Below are positions 24,610 to 33,250 of a DNA stretch of 64,000 nucleotides, piece after piece. Under the pieces are notes generated by a model, which saw nothing but the letters and a program-made list of their open reading frames with translations, was not told the origin of the DNA and ran no database searches. The position numbers and the translations under genes are program-made. The stretch spans positions 1-64,000 of the forward strand of contig CALEPT010000189.1 of assembly GCA_937910385.1 (NCBI GenBank). Direction: 5' to 3'. This DNA comes from an uncultured Ruminococcus sp. (GTDB taxonomy: Bacteria; Bacillota; Clostridia; Oscillospirales; Ruminococcaceae). Positions within the stretch are counted from its first letter, which is position 1. Every line of letters begins with the position of its first letter.

Positions 24610-26724
24610 TCAGTTTTTTCTCTTCGCCTCTATCTCAGCAAGAGCATCCTTGCGGGAAAGATTCATTCTTCCCTGACGGTCAAATTCAAGTACCTTGACG
24701 ACTATCTCGTCGCCTACGGATACAACGTCTTCGACCTTTTCAACTCTCTGCTTGTCGAGCTTTGAGATGTGAACAAGTCCTTCAACACCGGGAACTATCT
24801 CAACAAATGCACCGATCTCGATGATCTTTACTACCTTGCCCTTGTAAATAGCACCTACCTCTGCACCATTTGCAATAGTTTCAACTATCTGAAGAGCCTT
24901 CTTTGTGTTATCGCCGTCAATGCCGCTTATAAATACATTTCCGTCATCGTTGATATCGATCTTCACGTCGCAGTCAGCGGAAATCTTCTGAATTACCTTT
25001 CCGCCGGAGCCGATGACCTCACGTATCTTATCTGTAGGAACCTTAGTCTGAAGCATCTTAGGAGCATACTTGTTGACCTCAGCCCTTGCTTCAGGGATTG
25101 CCTTGAGCATAATTTCATCAAGGATATAGATACGTGCCTTTCTTGTCTTCTCAAAAGCTTCTTTAATGATAGCAGGAGTAAGTCCATCAACCTTTATATC
25201 CACCTGAATAGCTGTGATACCCTTGTGAGTACCTCCTACCTTGAAGTCCATATCGCCAAAGAAGTCCTCTAAGCCCTGAATATCGACCATTGTCATAAAG
25301 TCATCGCTGTCGGGGAGTGTGATAAGTCCGCACGAAATGCCTGCTACAGGAGCCTTTATCGGAACGCCAGCATCCATGAGCGCAAGGGTAGAACCGCATA
25401 TAGAACCCTGTGATGTGGAACCGTTAGACGAAAGAACCTCGGAAACAAGCCTGAGAGCATAGGGGAATTCTTCAACTGAAGGAATAACAGGTGCAAGAGC
25501 GCGCTCTGCGAGAGCACCATGACCGATCTCACGTCTTCCGGGACCTCTGCTGGGCTTTGTTTCGCCAACAGAATAGCTCGGGAAGTTGTACTGATGCATA
25601 TATCTCTTAGACTCTTCCTCATCAAGTCCGTCAAGCTTCTGAGCGTCGCTTACAGGACCGAGAGTTGCGATAGTGAGGACCTGAGTCTGTCCTCTTGTGA
25701 AAAGACCTGAACCGTGAACGCGGGGAAGTACTCCTACTTCAGCAGCAAGAGGACGTATCTCGTCTATACCTCTTCCGTCAACGCGCTTACCCTCATAAAG
25801 CCATGCGCGTACGATCTTTTTCTGAAGCTTGTAAACGCACTCGTCTATCATAGCGATCTGCTCGGGATATGCCTCGTCAAATTTGGCATGGATATCGTCA
25901 ACAATGGGAGCAAGCCTCTGGTCACGAACATTTTTATCATTGGTATCGAGAGCGAATTTAACACGCTCAGCGGCAAACTCTTCGATAGCATCGAACATAT
26001 CGTGGTCAACTTCCTGAGACTCGAAGGCAAACTTGGGTTTACCTATCTGAGAGCGGATATCGTTTATGAAAGCGACCATTTTCTTGATCTCTTCGTGCCC
26101 CTTGAGTATAGCTTCGAGCATTGTATCCTCTGGTACTTCATTAGCACCTGCTTCTATCATAACGATCTTTTCCGCAGTTCCGGCAACAGTAAGAGTGAGA
26201 TCAGTCTTTGCTCTCTGTTCAAGAGTGGGATTGAGAACTATCTCTCCGTCAACAAGACCTACATTTATTCCTGCGATAGGACCGTTCCACGGAATATCGG
26301 AAATAGAGATAGCAATAGAAGTAGCGATCATACCTGCAATCTCGGGAGAATTATCAGGCTCAACAGCCAGAACGGTCATGACTACGGAGACATCGTTTCT
26401 CATATCCTTAGGGAAGAGGGGACGAATAGGTCTGTCAACGCAGCGGGAAGTAAGTATAGCCTTTTCTGAAGGCTTACCCTCACGCTTTGTGAAGGAGCCG
26501 GGGATCTTGCCGACGGAATAAAGTCTTTCCTCATAGTCAACAGAAAGAGGGAAGAAGTCAATGCCCTCTCTGGGCTTTGCGCTTGCTGTAACGTTAGCCA
26601 TAACGACGGTCTCGCCATAGCGTACCCAGCACGAGCCATTGGAAAGTCCGCAGGTCTTGCCGGTTTCTACAATTAGGGGTCTGCCTGCATAAGTGGTTTC
26701 AAAAGTTCTGTAGTTTTCAAACAT
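24610..26724 (-). CDS. pnp: polyribonucleotide nucleotidyltransferase (PNPase)
   Basis: Phosphorolytic 3'-5' exoribonuclease. 704 aa with the usual order: RNase PH domain 1 (about 10-220), helical domain, RNase PH domain 2 (about 315-540, containing 'GPGRREIGHGALAERAL'), KH domain (about 553-612, 'IREVIGSGGKVIQKI') and S1 domain (about 622-690). CGGAGGA site. It follows rpsO, the order found in most bacteria, with a large palindrome between the two. Confidence 0.97.
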   Translation of the reverse strand: MFENYRTFETTYAGRPLIVETGKTCGLSNGSCWVRYGETVVMANVTASAKPREGIDFFPLSVDYEERLYSVGKIPGSFTKREGKPSEKAILTSRCVDRPIRPLFPKDMRNDVSVVMTVLAVEPDNSPEIAGMIATSIAISISDIPWNGPIAGINVGLVDGEIVLNPTLEQRAKTDLTLTVAGTAEKIVMIEAGANEVPEDTMLEAILKGHEEIKKMVAFINDIRSQIGKPKFAFESQEVDHDMFDAIEEFAAERVKFALDTNDKNVRDQRLAPIVDDIHAKFDEAYPEQIAMIDECVYKLQKKIVRAWLYEGKRVDGRGIDEIRPLAAEVGVLPRVHGSGLFTRGQTQVLTIATLGPVSDAQKLDGLDEEESKRYMHQYNFPSYSVGETKPSRGPGRREIGHGALAERALAPVIPSVEEFPYALRLVSEVLSSNGSTSQGSICGSTLALMDAGVPIKAPVAGISCGLITLPDSDDFMTMVDIQGLEDFFGDMDFKVGGTHKGITAIQVDIKVDGLTPAIIKEAFEKTRKARIYILDEIMLKAIPEARAEVNKYAPKMLQTKVPTDKIREVIGSGGKVIQKISADCDVKIDINDDGNVFISGIDGDNTKKALQIVETIANGAEVGAIYKGKVVKIIEIGAFVEIVPGVEGLVHISKLDKQRVEKVEDVVSVGDEIVVKVLEFDRQGRMNLSRKDALAEIEAKRKN

Positions 26725-26752
26725 AAAAAATCCTCCGTTTTATAAATATTTG

Positions 26753-26852
26753 CTATCAGAGAGGAGCCTTTAGAAGTTAGAGGCAATAAGTAAGTGGTGA
26801 ACTTCAGCTTCTTACTGCTTGCCTCTGACTTCTAATCTCTGACCTCTGATAG
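26753..26852. repeat. 100-nt palindrome between rpsO and pnp
   Basis: The segment opens CTATCAGAGAGGAG and closes CTGACCTCTGATAG, its near reverse complement. Inside, TTAGAAGTTAGAGGCAATAA pairs with a TTACTGCTTGCCTCTGACTTCTAA-type arm (26813-26835) around a loop of about 15 nt. On RNA it would form one hairpin of more than 40 bp with few mismatches. It sits after the rpsO terminator hairpin and 28 nt above the pnp start. It could be an RNase III target that controls pnp, or a mobile palindromic repeat; both readings are inference. Confidence 0.85.
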
Positions 26853-26856
26853 ACTT

Positions 26857-26886
26857 AAAGGCAGAAGGGTAGAACCCGTCTGCCTT
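26857..26886 (-). terminator. hairpin after rpsO
   Basis: AAGGCAG-AC-GGGT / ACCC-TT-CTGCCTT stem 14 nt past the rpsO stop on the minus strand. Only a short T run follows, so read-through into pnp is likely. Confidence 0.6.
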
Positions 26887-26899
26887 CAGCTTCATGAAA

Positions 26900-27166
26900 T
26901 TACTTACGAAGACCAAGCTTCTCAACGATAGCACGGTATCTGTTGATGTCCTTCTTCTTAAGGTAGCCAAGAAGGTTACGCCTGTGACCAACCATCTTGA
27001 GAAGACCACGTCTGGAATGGTGATCGTTCTTATGCACCTTGAGATGTTCTGTGAGGTCGTTTATCCTTCTTGTGAGGATAGCGATCTGAACCTCAGGTGA
27101 ACCTGTGTCGTTTTCGTGAGTTCTGTTAGCTTCGATAACAGCTGTCTTTTCATCCTTCAATAACAT
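26900..27166 (-). CDS. rpsO: 30S ribosomal protein S15
   Basis: Binds 16S rRNA in the central domain early in small-subunit assembly. 88 aa from the ATG at 27166 (GAGGTG site). 'THENDTGSPEVQIAILTRRI', 'HLKVHKNDHHSRRGLL' and 'RRNLLGYLKK' are invariant S15 segments. An open frame extends far upstream but has no start signal and no similarity, so it was rejected. Confidence 0.97.
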   Translation of the reverse strand: MLLKDEKTAVIEANRTHENDTGSPEVQIAILTRRINDLTEHLKVHKNDHHSRRGLLKMVGHRRNLLGYLKKKDINRYRAIVEKLGLRK

Positions 27167-27254
27167 TTGAAGCACCTCTTGAATAATATATTCCGCTAAC
27201 TTAGATAAGGGTGAGTTTCGAGGACAAGCCCATGTCCAAGTACACGGTGATAAC

Positions 27255-27283
27255 ATTATAACACATTTTTTTCCGATTGTAAA
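27255..27283 (-). promoter_or_regulatory. promoter for rpsO-pnp
   Basis: Minus strand TTTACA (27283-27278), 17-nt spacer, TATAAT (27260-27255). The leader of about 80 nt carries a GGACA/TGTCC hairpin at 27220-27237 that might take part in S15 autoregulation; that role is not shown by the sequence. Confidence 0.8.
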
Positions 27284-27395
27284 GGGCTTTTTTGAATTTT
27301 TGAGAAAAACCTTACTCTTTTGCTCTTTAAGCCGTGCAAAGGTTAAAAAAAATCGTATTATTTTGCGACTTTCACAGTTTTCTTGAAAAATATAG

Positions 27396-27424
27396 TTGAC
27401 TATTGTACGGTTTTGTGATAAAAT
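27396..27424 (+). promoter_or_regulatory. promoter for the PH-domain/FkbM pair
   Basis: TTGACT (27396-27401), 17-nt spacer, TAAAAT (27419-27424) with an extended TGA before it. Confidence 0.82.
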
Positions 27425-27462
27425 ATATATTATAGTACTTGTCAGGATAGGAGGCTGTATAA

Positions 27463-27888
27463 ATGAAAAAAGATGAAATACAGTATGTGTGGACCGATAA
27501 AAAAAGAACTCTCTTTGGACTTCCGTGGTCATTTACACGCTATTTTCTCACAGAAACAAAGTTTATAACAAGAACAGGTTTTTTTAGCATAGATGAAGAT
27601 GAGATCGATTTGTATAAGATCACAGATAAGAAAATGAGAAAGCCTTTCTGGCAGAGAATAGTCGGCTGCGGCTCTATAATCATATACAGCAGAGATGCGG
27701 ATACTCCTTCTAAGGAGATACATTGTATCAAAAATGTACGTCAGGTATCCGAGCTGATAGATAAATATCTTAATATCATGCGTGATAAATACGGTATCAG
27801 AGGAAGAGACATGATGGGATACCACGATGGTCACGATCACTATGACGAGATAGGTGATCCACACGATTCATTTGACGACCAATATTGA
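27463..27888 (+). CDS. bacterial PH-like domain protein, soluble
   Basis: 141 aa. The fold pattern matches the bacterial PH-2 domain found in YdbS/YdbT: 'YFLTETKFITRTGFF', an acidic 'IDEDEIDLYKI' strand and 'GCGSIIIYSRD'. No membrane helix is present, unlike the YdbS/YdbT-like pair at 49.4-51.3 kb. The C-terminus is rich in His and Asp (about residues 120-141), perhaps metal-binding. First gene of a pair with the FkbM methyltransferase. Function unknown. Confidence 0.75.
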   Translation: MKKDEIQYVWTDKKRTLFGLPWSFTRYFLTETKFITRTGFFSIDEDEIDLYKITDKKMRKPFWQRIVGCGSIIIYSRDADTPSKEIHCIKNVRQVSELIDKYLNIMRDKYGIRGRDMMGYHDGHDHYDEIGDPHDSFDDQY

Positions 27889-27908
27889 TTCCGGGGTGAT
27901 AAAGCATA

Positions 27909-28973
27909 ATGCTATCCTTTATTACAGAAAAACAATCCTGCTGGGACAGACTTAAAGCTGAGACAAGGCCTATATTCATATATGGAATGGGTGATGGCGC
28001 TTTAAAGATAATGTCTGTTTTCAAAGAGCGCAATATAACCGTTTCAGGTGTTTTTGCAAGCGATGATTTCGTCAGAGGACATTCCTTTGAAGGATTCCGG
28101 GTGCATAAGTTATCCGAGATAGAGGAAATGGTGAGTGATTTTGTCGTAGTGCTCGCATTTGCGGCAGGCTATCAGGAAATTGTCGATAAAATCCATGATA
28201 TCGCCTCAAAACACACTCTCTATGTTCCTGATGTTCCGGTTATCGGTCACGGTCTGTTTACTTATGATTACTGCGCGGAAAACGAGGACAAGATACAGCA
28301 GGTATATGACAGTCTTGCGGATGACTATTCGCGCAAGGTATATGCAAATATCATAAACTTCAAGATAAGTGGAAAAATAGAGTATCTTTCAGCTGTTACA
28401 ACCGCAAAATCCGAAATATACAAAAAAATAATCAAGCCCGGGCTGAATGAAGTATATGTCGATCTGGGAGCATATAACGGCGATACCATAAAAGAGCTCC
28501 TTGAATTTACTCACGGAAAATACTCAGCTATATATGCTCTTGAACCCGATAAAAAGAACTTCAAGAAACTTGCGAAGTTTGTTGACGGAATGCCTCACGT
28601 ATTCGCTTATAATGCGGCTGCGTGGTGTACCGATTCGGAGTTGCCGTTTGCGGCAAAGGCGGGACGGCAGTCTGCGATAGCTGCGAGTTCAGAAAATATG
28701 GTTGCAGCCCGAACAGTGGACAATGTTCTCGGAAAGCGTGCGGCAACTATAATTAAAATGGACGTTGAAGGCTTTGAACGTGAGGCTATCTGGGGCGCAG
28801 CTCTTACGATATCCCACCATGCACCGAAGCTAATGGTCTCGCTTTATCACCGCAACGAGGACATTTTTGAACTTCCTTTGCTGATAAAAAAACTGAATCC
28901 CGCATATAAGCTCTATATCAGGCATCAGCTCTATATTCCTGCGTGGGAGACTAACCTCTACGCAACACTTTAA
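27909..28973 (+). CDS. FkbM family methyltransferase
   Basis: 354 aa. The N-terminal part (about 20-130) resembles a nucleotide-binding fold ('PIFIYGMGDGALKIM'). The C-terminal SAM-dependent FkbM domain starts near residue 170: 'YVDLGAYNGDTIKEL' is motif I, 'YALEPDKKNFKKL' the acidic loop and 'IKMDVEGFEREAIWGA' the conserved DVEG motif. FkbM enzymes O-methylate sugars, antibiotics or other small molecules; the acceptor here is unknown. It lies 20 nt after the PH-like gene and ends at a strong terminator. Confidence 0.9.
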   Translation: MLSFITEKQSCWDRLKAETRPIFIYGMGDGALKIMSVFKERNITVSGVFASDDFVRGHSFEGFRVHKLSEIEEMVSDFVVVLAFAAGYQEIVDKIHDIASKHTLYVPDVPVIGHGLFTYDYCAENEDKIQQVYDSLADDYSRKVYANIINFKISGKIEYLSAVTTAKSEIYKKIIKPGLNEVYVDLGAYNGDTIKELLEFTHGKYSAIYALEPDKKNFKKLAKFVDGMPHVFAYNAAAWCTDSELPFAAKAGRQSAIAASSENMVAARTVDNVLGKRAATIIKMDVEGFEREAIWGAALTISHHAPKLMVSLYHRNEDIFELPLLIKKLNPAYKLYIRHQLYIPAWETNLYATL

Positions 28974-28983
28974 AAGAAAAATC

Positions 28984-29013
28984 AAAGCGATAGCTTAAAG
29001 GCTATCGCTTTTT
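28984..29013. terminator. bidirectional terminator between FkbM and pyrB
   Basis: AAAGCGATAGC, 6-nt loop, GCTATCGCTTT with T runs on both sides. The two genes converge on it. Confidence 0.9.
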
Positions 29014-29016
29014 GCG

Positions 29017-30099
29017 TCATATCAGCTTTCTTTCATCGCAGTATTCGCACTCGAGAAGCGTCTGGTCGCCGCTTGAACGAAAGCTCTTGGGAAGGTACTC
29101 CTCATGATTTGTGATGCACCGCGGATTATTACAGCGGACGCCTGCATATGTCTTACCCTTGAGAGTTTCGGAAAACTTCTTCTCTTCAAGTATCGTCATT
29201 ATCAGAGCCATGCGGACATACATACCGTATTTTGCCTGCTTGAAGTACATCGCCCTTTCATCTTCGTCTACCTCAACTGTTATCTCGTCAACTCTTGGAA
29301 GTGGGTGCATAATTATCATATCCTTTTTAGCGCCGAGCATCTTTTTACGGTCAAGTACATATGTATTCTTCTGTGCAAGATAATCCTCTTCGCTGGGAAA
29401 ACGCTCCTGCTGTATTCTTGTCATATAAAGAACATCAAGTCCCCCGATCGCTTCTTCAAGGGTATTGACCTCCTCGAAGCTGCTGCCGTTCGCCTTTATG
29501 ATATCTTTGATATATACAGGCATTCTGAGTTCAGGGGTAGAAATAAACACAAACTTATTGCCCTCAAAGCGTGATAACGCCTTGCAGAGCGAGTGGACGG
29601 TGCGTCCGTTGATAAGATCTCCGCACATTCCAATGGTAAGTCCCGAAAGAGTCTTCTTTTCAATTTTCAGAGTAAGCAGATCTGTCAGGGTCTGGGTCGG
29701 GTGCAGGTGACCGCCGTCGCCCGCATTAATGACTGAGCAGTCGGCAGTCAAAGAGGCTGCCTTTGCAGCTCCTGCGATAGGGTGACGTATGACAAGAACG
29801 TCAGCATAGTTGCTGACTATCTTAGTTGTGTCCTTGATGGTTTCGCCCTTTGCGACCGAAGAATTTGCGGGGTTATCAAAACCGATTATCTGTCCGCCAA
29901 GGCGTATCATAGCCGTTTGGAAGGACATTTGCGTACGAGTGGAAGGCTCATAGAAAAGTGTAGCCATTATTTTTCCGTCACATTTGTGGGCGTACTCTGA
30001 GGGATTATTATAAATCTTTTCGCCGAGCTCGATGAGATTTTTCCACCACAAAACTGGGTAGTCGCTCAGGTCGATAAGGTGTTGATATTCCGAATACAT
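29017..30099 (-). CDS. pyrB: aspartate carbamoyltransferase with PyrI-like zinc tail
   Basis: Catalyses carbamoyl phosphate plus aspartate to N-carbamoyl aspartate, the first committed step of pyrimidine synthesis. Residues 1-310 are a normal catalytic chain: 'FYEPSTRTQMSF' (about 49-60), 'HPTQTLTDL' and 'MHPLPRVDEI'. The protein is 360 aa, about 50 longer than usual. The extra part has Cys323, Cys328, Cys351 and Cys354 in 'CNNPRCI' and 'CEYC', spaced 5-23-3, almost as in the zinc domain of the E. coli regulatory chain PyrI (5-24-3). The nucleotide-binding half of PyrI is absent. CAGGAGG site; it lies 27 nt after asnB. Confidence 0.95.
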   Translation of the reverse strand: MYSEYQHLIDLSDYPVLWWKNLIELGEKIYNNPSEYAHKCDGKIMATLFYEPSTRTQMSFQTAMIRLGGQIIGFDNPANSSVAKGETIKDTTKIVSNYADVLVIRHPIAGAAKAASLTADCSVINAGDGGHLHPTQTLTDLLTLKIEKKTLSGLTIGMCGDLINGRTVHSLCKALSRFEGNKFVFISTPELRMPVYIKDIIKANGSSFEEVNTLEEAIGGLDVLYMTRIQQERFPSEEDYLAQKNTYVLDRKKMLGAKKDMIIMHPLPRVDEITVEVDEDERAMYFKQAKYGMYVRMALIMTILEEKKFSETLKGKTYAGVRCNNPRCITNHEEYLPKSFRSSGDQTLLECEYCDERKLI

Positions 30100-30126
30100 A
30101 TTTTAAACCTCCTGAAACGCATTTTA

Positions 30127-31998
30127 TCAATAAATTCCGTTGTTTTCAAAATAGACCTTATACCAAATAAGGAAGATATACACTGTCCATATTTTGCGGC
30201 TGTTGTCAGCTTTTCCCGATTTGTGGTCGTCGAGCAGCTTTATAAGCGGCGTGGTGTTGAAGAACTGTTTTGAGCTGTCACTTTCAAACGCCTCGCGGAC
30301 TATATTATAATATTTATCCTCCTTGAGCCAAACCCTGATAGGAACAGGGAAGCCGAGCTTTTTCTTTGCGGCAGTTTTGGCGGTCTGCCTTGGAGTATCC
30401 TTTTTAGCAGCGAGACGCATGGCATATTTAGTGATATATTTGGTTTCGTCGGTACCTTTGTCGTGCGTAACTCTGTATTTTGTAGGTATCTTCTCGGCGA
30501 GCTTCATCACTTCCTTATCAAGGAAGGGAACTCTGAGTTCGAGCGAATTAGCCATACTCATTTTGTCGGCTTTCAGCAGAATGTCTCCAGCCATCCAGAG
30601 GTGCAAGTCAAGATACTGCATTTTTGTAACATCGTCCTTAGACTTAACATTGTCGTAGAACGGCTTTGTAATGGCCGTCGGATCGGGAGCCGAAGTCTTT
30701 ATTCTTAGCAAAGATTTTCTTTCTTCCGGAGTAAACATATAAGCATTGCCTATAAATCGCTCCTCAACGTCTTTGCCTTTGCGTACAAAGAAGTTTACGC
30801 CTCTCTTAGCAGGAAGCTTTGAAGCTAAAGTTCCGATACCTCTTTTTACAGCTCTCGGAAGCTTATCATATAAAGTACCGTCAGGATCACTGTAAACGTT
30901 ATAACCTCCGAAAATTTCGTCTGCGCCTTCTCCGGATAGAACGACCTTCAGTTTTTCCGAAGCGATATTACATACAAAGTACAAAGCAACAGCTGCAGGA
31001 TCTGCAAGTGGTTCGTCCATATGATACTGTATCATAGAAAGGCTTTCCCAATATTCCTCAGGAGAGATGATCTTACTCGTGTTTTCTTTGCCAATGGCTT
31101 TGGAGAATTCCTTTGCCCAACCTATCTCGTTATATTTCTCGTCTTTACCGAAGCCAACAGTAAAAGTTTTGTCAACATCAGCTACAGCTGCTACATAGCT
31201 TGAATCAACTCCGCTTGAAAGAAAGGAACCGACTTCAACATCGGCTATTTTATGAGCTTCAACAGAGTTATGGAATGTATCTGATATTTTATTTACCCAT
31301 TGATTGAGATCAGGAGTATTATCAGCATGGAAACGAACGTCCCAGTAACGCTTTATCTTAAAACTGCCATTTTTATATTTAAAATAGTGTGCAGGGGGAA
31401 GCTTGTAAACATTTTTAAAAAATGTTTCGTTAGTAGGGGAGTACTGGAAAGTAAGATAACTTTCAAGAACAGATGTATTTATCTCCTTCACAAAAGAAGG
31501 GTGCTCCAGAAAACTTTTAATTTCAGAACCGAACATATAGGTATTGCCCATTATTGCGTAATACATCGGCTTAATGCCAAAGAAATCCCTTGCGCCAAAA
31601 AGTTCTTCTTTGTTTTTATCCCATATAAGGAAAGAAAACATACCTCTTAATTTGTTTAAGAGCTTTTCACCAAACTCCATATAGCCGTAAAGCAGCACCT
31701 CAGTATCCGTTTTTGTCTTGAATTTATAACCTGCTTCAATAAGCTGATTTCGCAATATTTGATAATTATATATTTCTCCATTGAAAACTATAACAAGTGA
31801 GTTATCTTCACTGAATATAGGCTGATCACCTTGAGAACTTACGTCAATAATACTAAGTCTGCGATGTCCGAGTGCGATTTTTTCATCAACATATTTTCCA
31901 GCTGCATCAGGACCACGATGCCTGATCTTATCCATCATTTTTTCTATCACTTCATTAGAATTATCAATATCGTTTGTAAAGCCGACGATTCCGCACAT
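30127..31998 (-). CDS. asnB: asparagine synthase (glutamine-hydrolysing)
   Basis: Makes asparagine from aspartate, glutamine and ATP. 623 aa. The class II glutaminase domain starts at Cys2 ('MCGIVGF') with 'RHRGPDA' and 'LGHRRLSIID'. The synthetase half has the PP-loop variant 'LSSGVDSSYVAA', and 'VLSGEGADEIFGGY' is also diagnostic. CAGGAGG site. It is followed by pyrB; both consume aspartate. Confidence 0.96.
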   Translation of the reverse strand: MCGIVGFTNDIDNSNEVIEKMMDKIRHRGPDAAGKYVDEKIALGHRRLSIIDVSSQGDQPIFSEDNSLVIVFNGEIYNYQILRNQLIEAGYKFKTKTDTEVLLYGYMEFGEKLLNKLRGMFSFLIWDKNKEELFGARDFFGIKPMYYAIMGNTYMFGSEIKSFLEHPSFVKEINTSVLESYLTFQYSPTNETFFKNVYKLPPAHYFKYKNGSFKIKRYWDVRFHADNTPDLNQWVNKISDTFHNSVEAHKIADVEVGSFLSSGVDSSYVAAVADVDKTFTVGFGKDEKYNEIGWAKEFSKAIGKENTSKIISPEEYWESLSMIQYHMDEPLADPAAVALYFVCNIASEKLKVVLSGEGADEIFGGYNVYSDPDGTLYDKLPRAVKRGIGTLASKLPAKRGVNFFVRKGKDVEERFIGNAYMFTPEERKSLLRIKTSAPDPTAITKPFYDNVKSKDDVTKMQYLDLHLWMAGDILLKADKMSMANSLELRVPFLDKEVMKLAEKIPTKYRVTHDKGTDETKYITKYAMRLAAKKDTPRQTAKTAAKKKLGFPVPIRVWLKEDKYYNIVREAFESDSSKQFFNTTPLIKLLDDHKSGKADNSRKIWTVYIFLIWYKVYFENNGIY

Positions 31999-32042
31999 AA
32001 ATAGTACCTCCTGAAAAACATAAAGAAGCTTATACCTGAAAT

Positions 32043-32071
32043 ATTATACTACATTTCGGTTGAATTTGCAA
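32043..32071 (-). promoter_or_regulatory. promoter for asnB-pyrB
   Basis: Minus strand TTGCAA (32071-32066), 17-nt spacer, TATAAT (32048-32043). Confidence 0.8.
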
Positions 32072-32098
32072 CACATTCACTCTAATTTAATAAAAAAA

Positions 32099-33085
32099 CT
32101 ATTCCTTATGGCTATCTGATTTAATATTTGATAGGGGATTGCTTTCAACAGCATTACGGACGTTATCGTCACTAAGATGTGTGTATATCTCAGTTGTGGA
32201 AATATTTGCGTGCCCCAGCAGTTCCTTGAGTGTAAGTACATCGGCATCGCCGTATTGATACATAAGTGTTGCTGCAGTATGACGGAGCTTATGAGTGGTA
32301 ATACCTTTGCCGTCCAAACCAGCTGCTTCAAGAGTTTCCTCGACGATCTGCTGGACTCTGCGCTTTGAGATACGACGATTCTGATTACTGATAAACAGCG
32401 CCGGTTCATCTGCAGCTTTCTTTATATTTTTTCTTATACTAAGATAATCGTTTAGAGCACTTATGCAGGCAGAATTAAGATATACCATTCGTTCTTTATT
32501 GCCCTTACCTAAAACTTTTAATTTATTATCAAAAAAATCTATATCTTTAATATTTATACCGACCAATTCACTCAATCGCATTCCACAATTAAGAAATAAA
32601 GTTATTATGCAGTAATTTCGTTTCGATTCACTGCTGTCAGATGCCTCAAGAAGTCTGAGGCTCTCTTTTAAAGTAAGAAATTTAGGAAGGGAACCCTTCG
32701 GAACAGGAACATCAAGATCTTGGGTAGGATCGTTATCAACAATATGCGCTACCTTATTTAGATATTTGAAAAAGCTTCGCAATGAAGAAATTTTTCTGTA
32801 TCTGGCACGATCAGAATTATTTCGCTCATCTGATGTATAGAAAATAAAATTGTATATATCTGATACTGAGATCTTCCTGAGATCAGATCCGGTCATACGG
32901 GAAATATCTATATCTTCAATAGCTTTTCCTGTATCATATTCGTTTTCATATATAAATTTAAGAAACAGTCTTATATCAAGATAATACTCCTGAATTGTGC
33001 GCTCGGAAAGAAGCTGCACTATTTTTATATGGACCAGGTAATCATTGAGAAAATCCGGGTTATCTGTATTATTGTAATTTTTCAT
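32099..33085 (-). CDS. tyrosine recombinase, XerC/XerD-like
   Basis: Site-specific recombinase, 328 aa. The N-terminal SAM-like DNA-binding domain spans about 10-120. All catalytic residues are present: Arg170 ('CGMRLSELVG'), Lys194, His265, Arg268 ('HKLRHTAA'), His292 ('LLGHANIS') and Tyr301. Domain order fits Xer proteins, but phage-type integrases of this size exist too. No other mobile-element gene is adjacent, which favours a chromosomal Xer role. It has its own promoter and a leader with a perfect 16-bp inverted repeat. AAGGGG site. Confidence 0.9.
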   Translation of the reverse strand: MKNYNNTDNPDFLNDYLVHIKIVQLLSERTIQEYYLDIRLFLKFIYENEYDTGKAIEDIDISRMTGSDLRKISVSDIYNFIFYTSDERNNSDRARYRKISSLRSFFKYLNKVAHIVDNDPTQDLDVPVPKGSLPKFLTLKESLRLLEASDSSESKRNYCIITLFLNCGMRLSELVGINIKDIDFFDNKLKVLGKGNKERMVYLNSACISALNDYLSIRKNIKKAADEPALFISNQNRRISKRRVQQIVEETLEAAGLDGKGITTHKLRHTAATLMYQYGDADVLTLKELLGHANISTTEIYTHLSDDNVRNAVESNPLSNIKSDSHKE

Positions 33086-33101
33086 AGATCCACTTCCCCT
33101 T

Positions 33102-33139
33102 GAAAAGTTTCACCAAACTTCCATTTGGTGAAACTTTTC
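33102..33139. repeat. perfect 16-bp inverted repeat in the recombinase leader
   Basis: GAAAAGTTTCACCAAA (33102-33117), 6-nt loop, TTTGGTGAAACTTTTC (33124-33139). It lies between the promoter and the ribosome binding site of the recombinase gene. No T run follows on the minus strand, so it is not a standard terminator. It may be an operator, a structured leader or a recombination site. Confidence 0.85.
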
Positions 33140-33162
33140 GTCTTTTTCAACATTATATTAAT

Positions 33163-33191
33163 ATTATATCACGGGGCTGAAAAAAATTCAA
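33163..33191 (-). promoter_or_regulatory. promoter for the tyrosine recombinase
   Basis: Minus strand TTGAAT (33191-33186), 17-nt spacer, TATAAT (33168-33163) with extended TGA. Confidence 0.78.
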
Positions 33192-33205
33192 TCGGATTGC
33201 TTTAT

Positions 33206-33243
33206 AAAAAATCTCCCTGAGACATGCACCTTCTCAGGGAGAT
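33206..33243 (-). terminator. terminator after the aquaporin gene
   Basis: ATCTCCCTGAGA, 9-nt loop, TCTCAGGGAGAT (33211-33243), then a T run on the minus strand. Confidence 0.88.
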
Positions 33244-33250
33244 AAATATA

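Noticed and set aside
26900..27532. N-terminally extended rpsO frame
   Set aside because: The extension has no start signal, no S15 similarity and runs through the rpsO promoter; the 88-aa product is the normal S15.
33102..33139. dif site for the Xer-like recombinase
   Set aside because: The sequence does not resemble the Firmicutes dif consensus and is a symmetric hairpin with a longer arm length; reported only as an inverted repeat.
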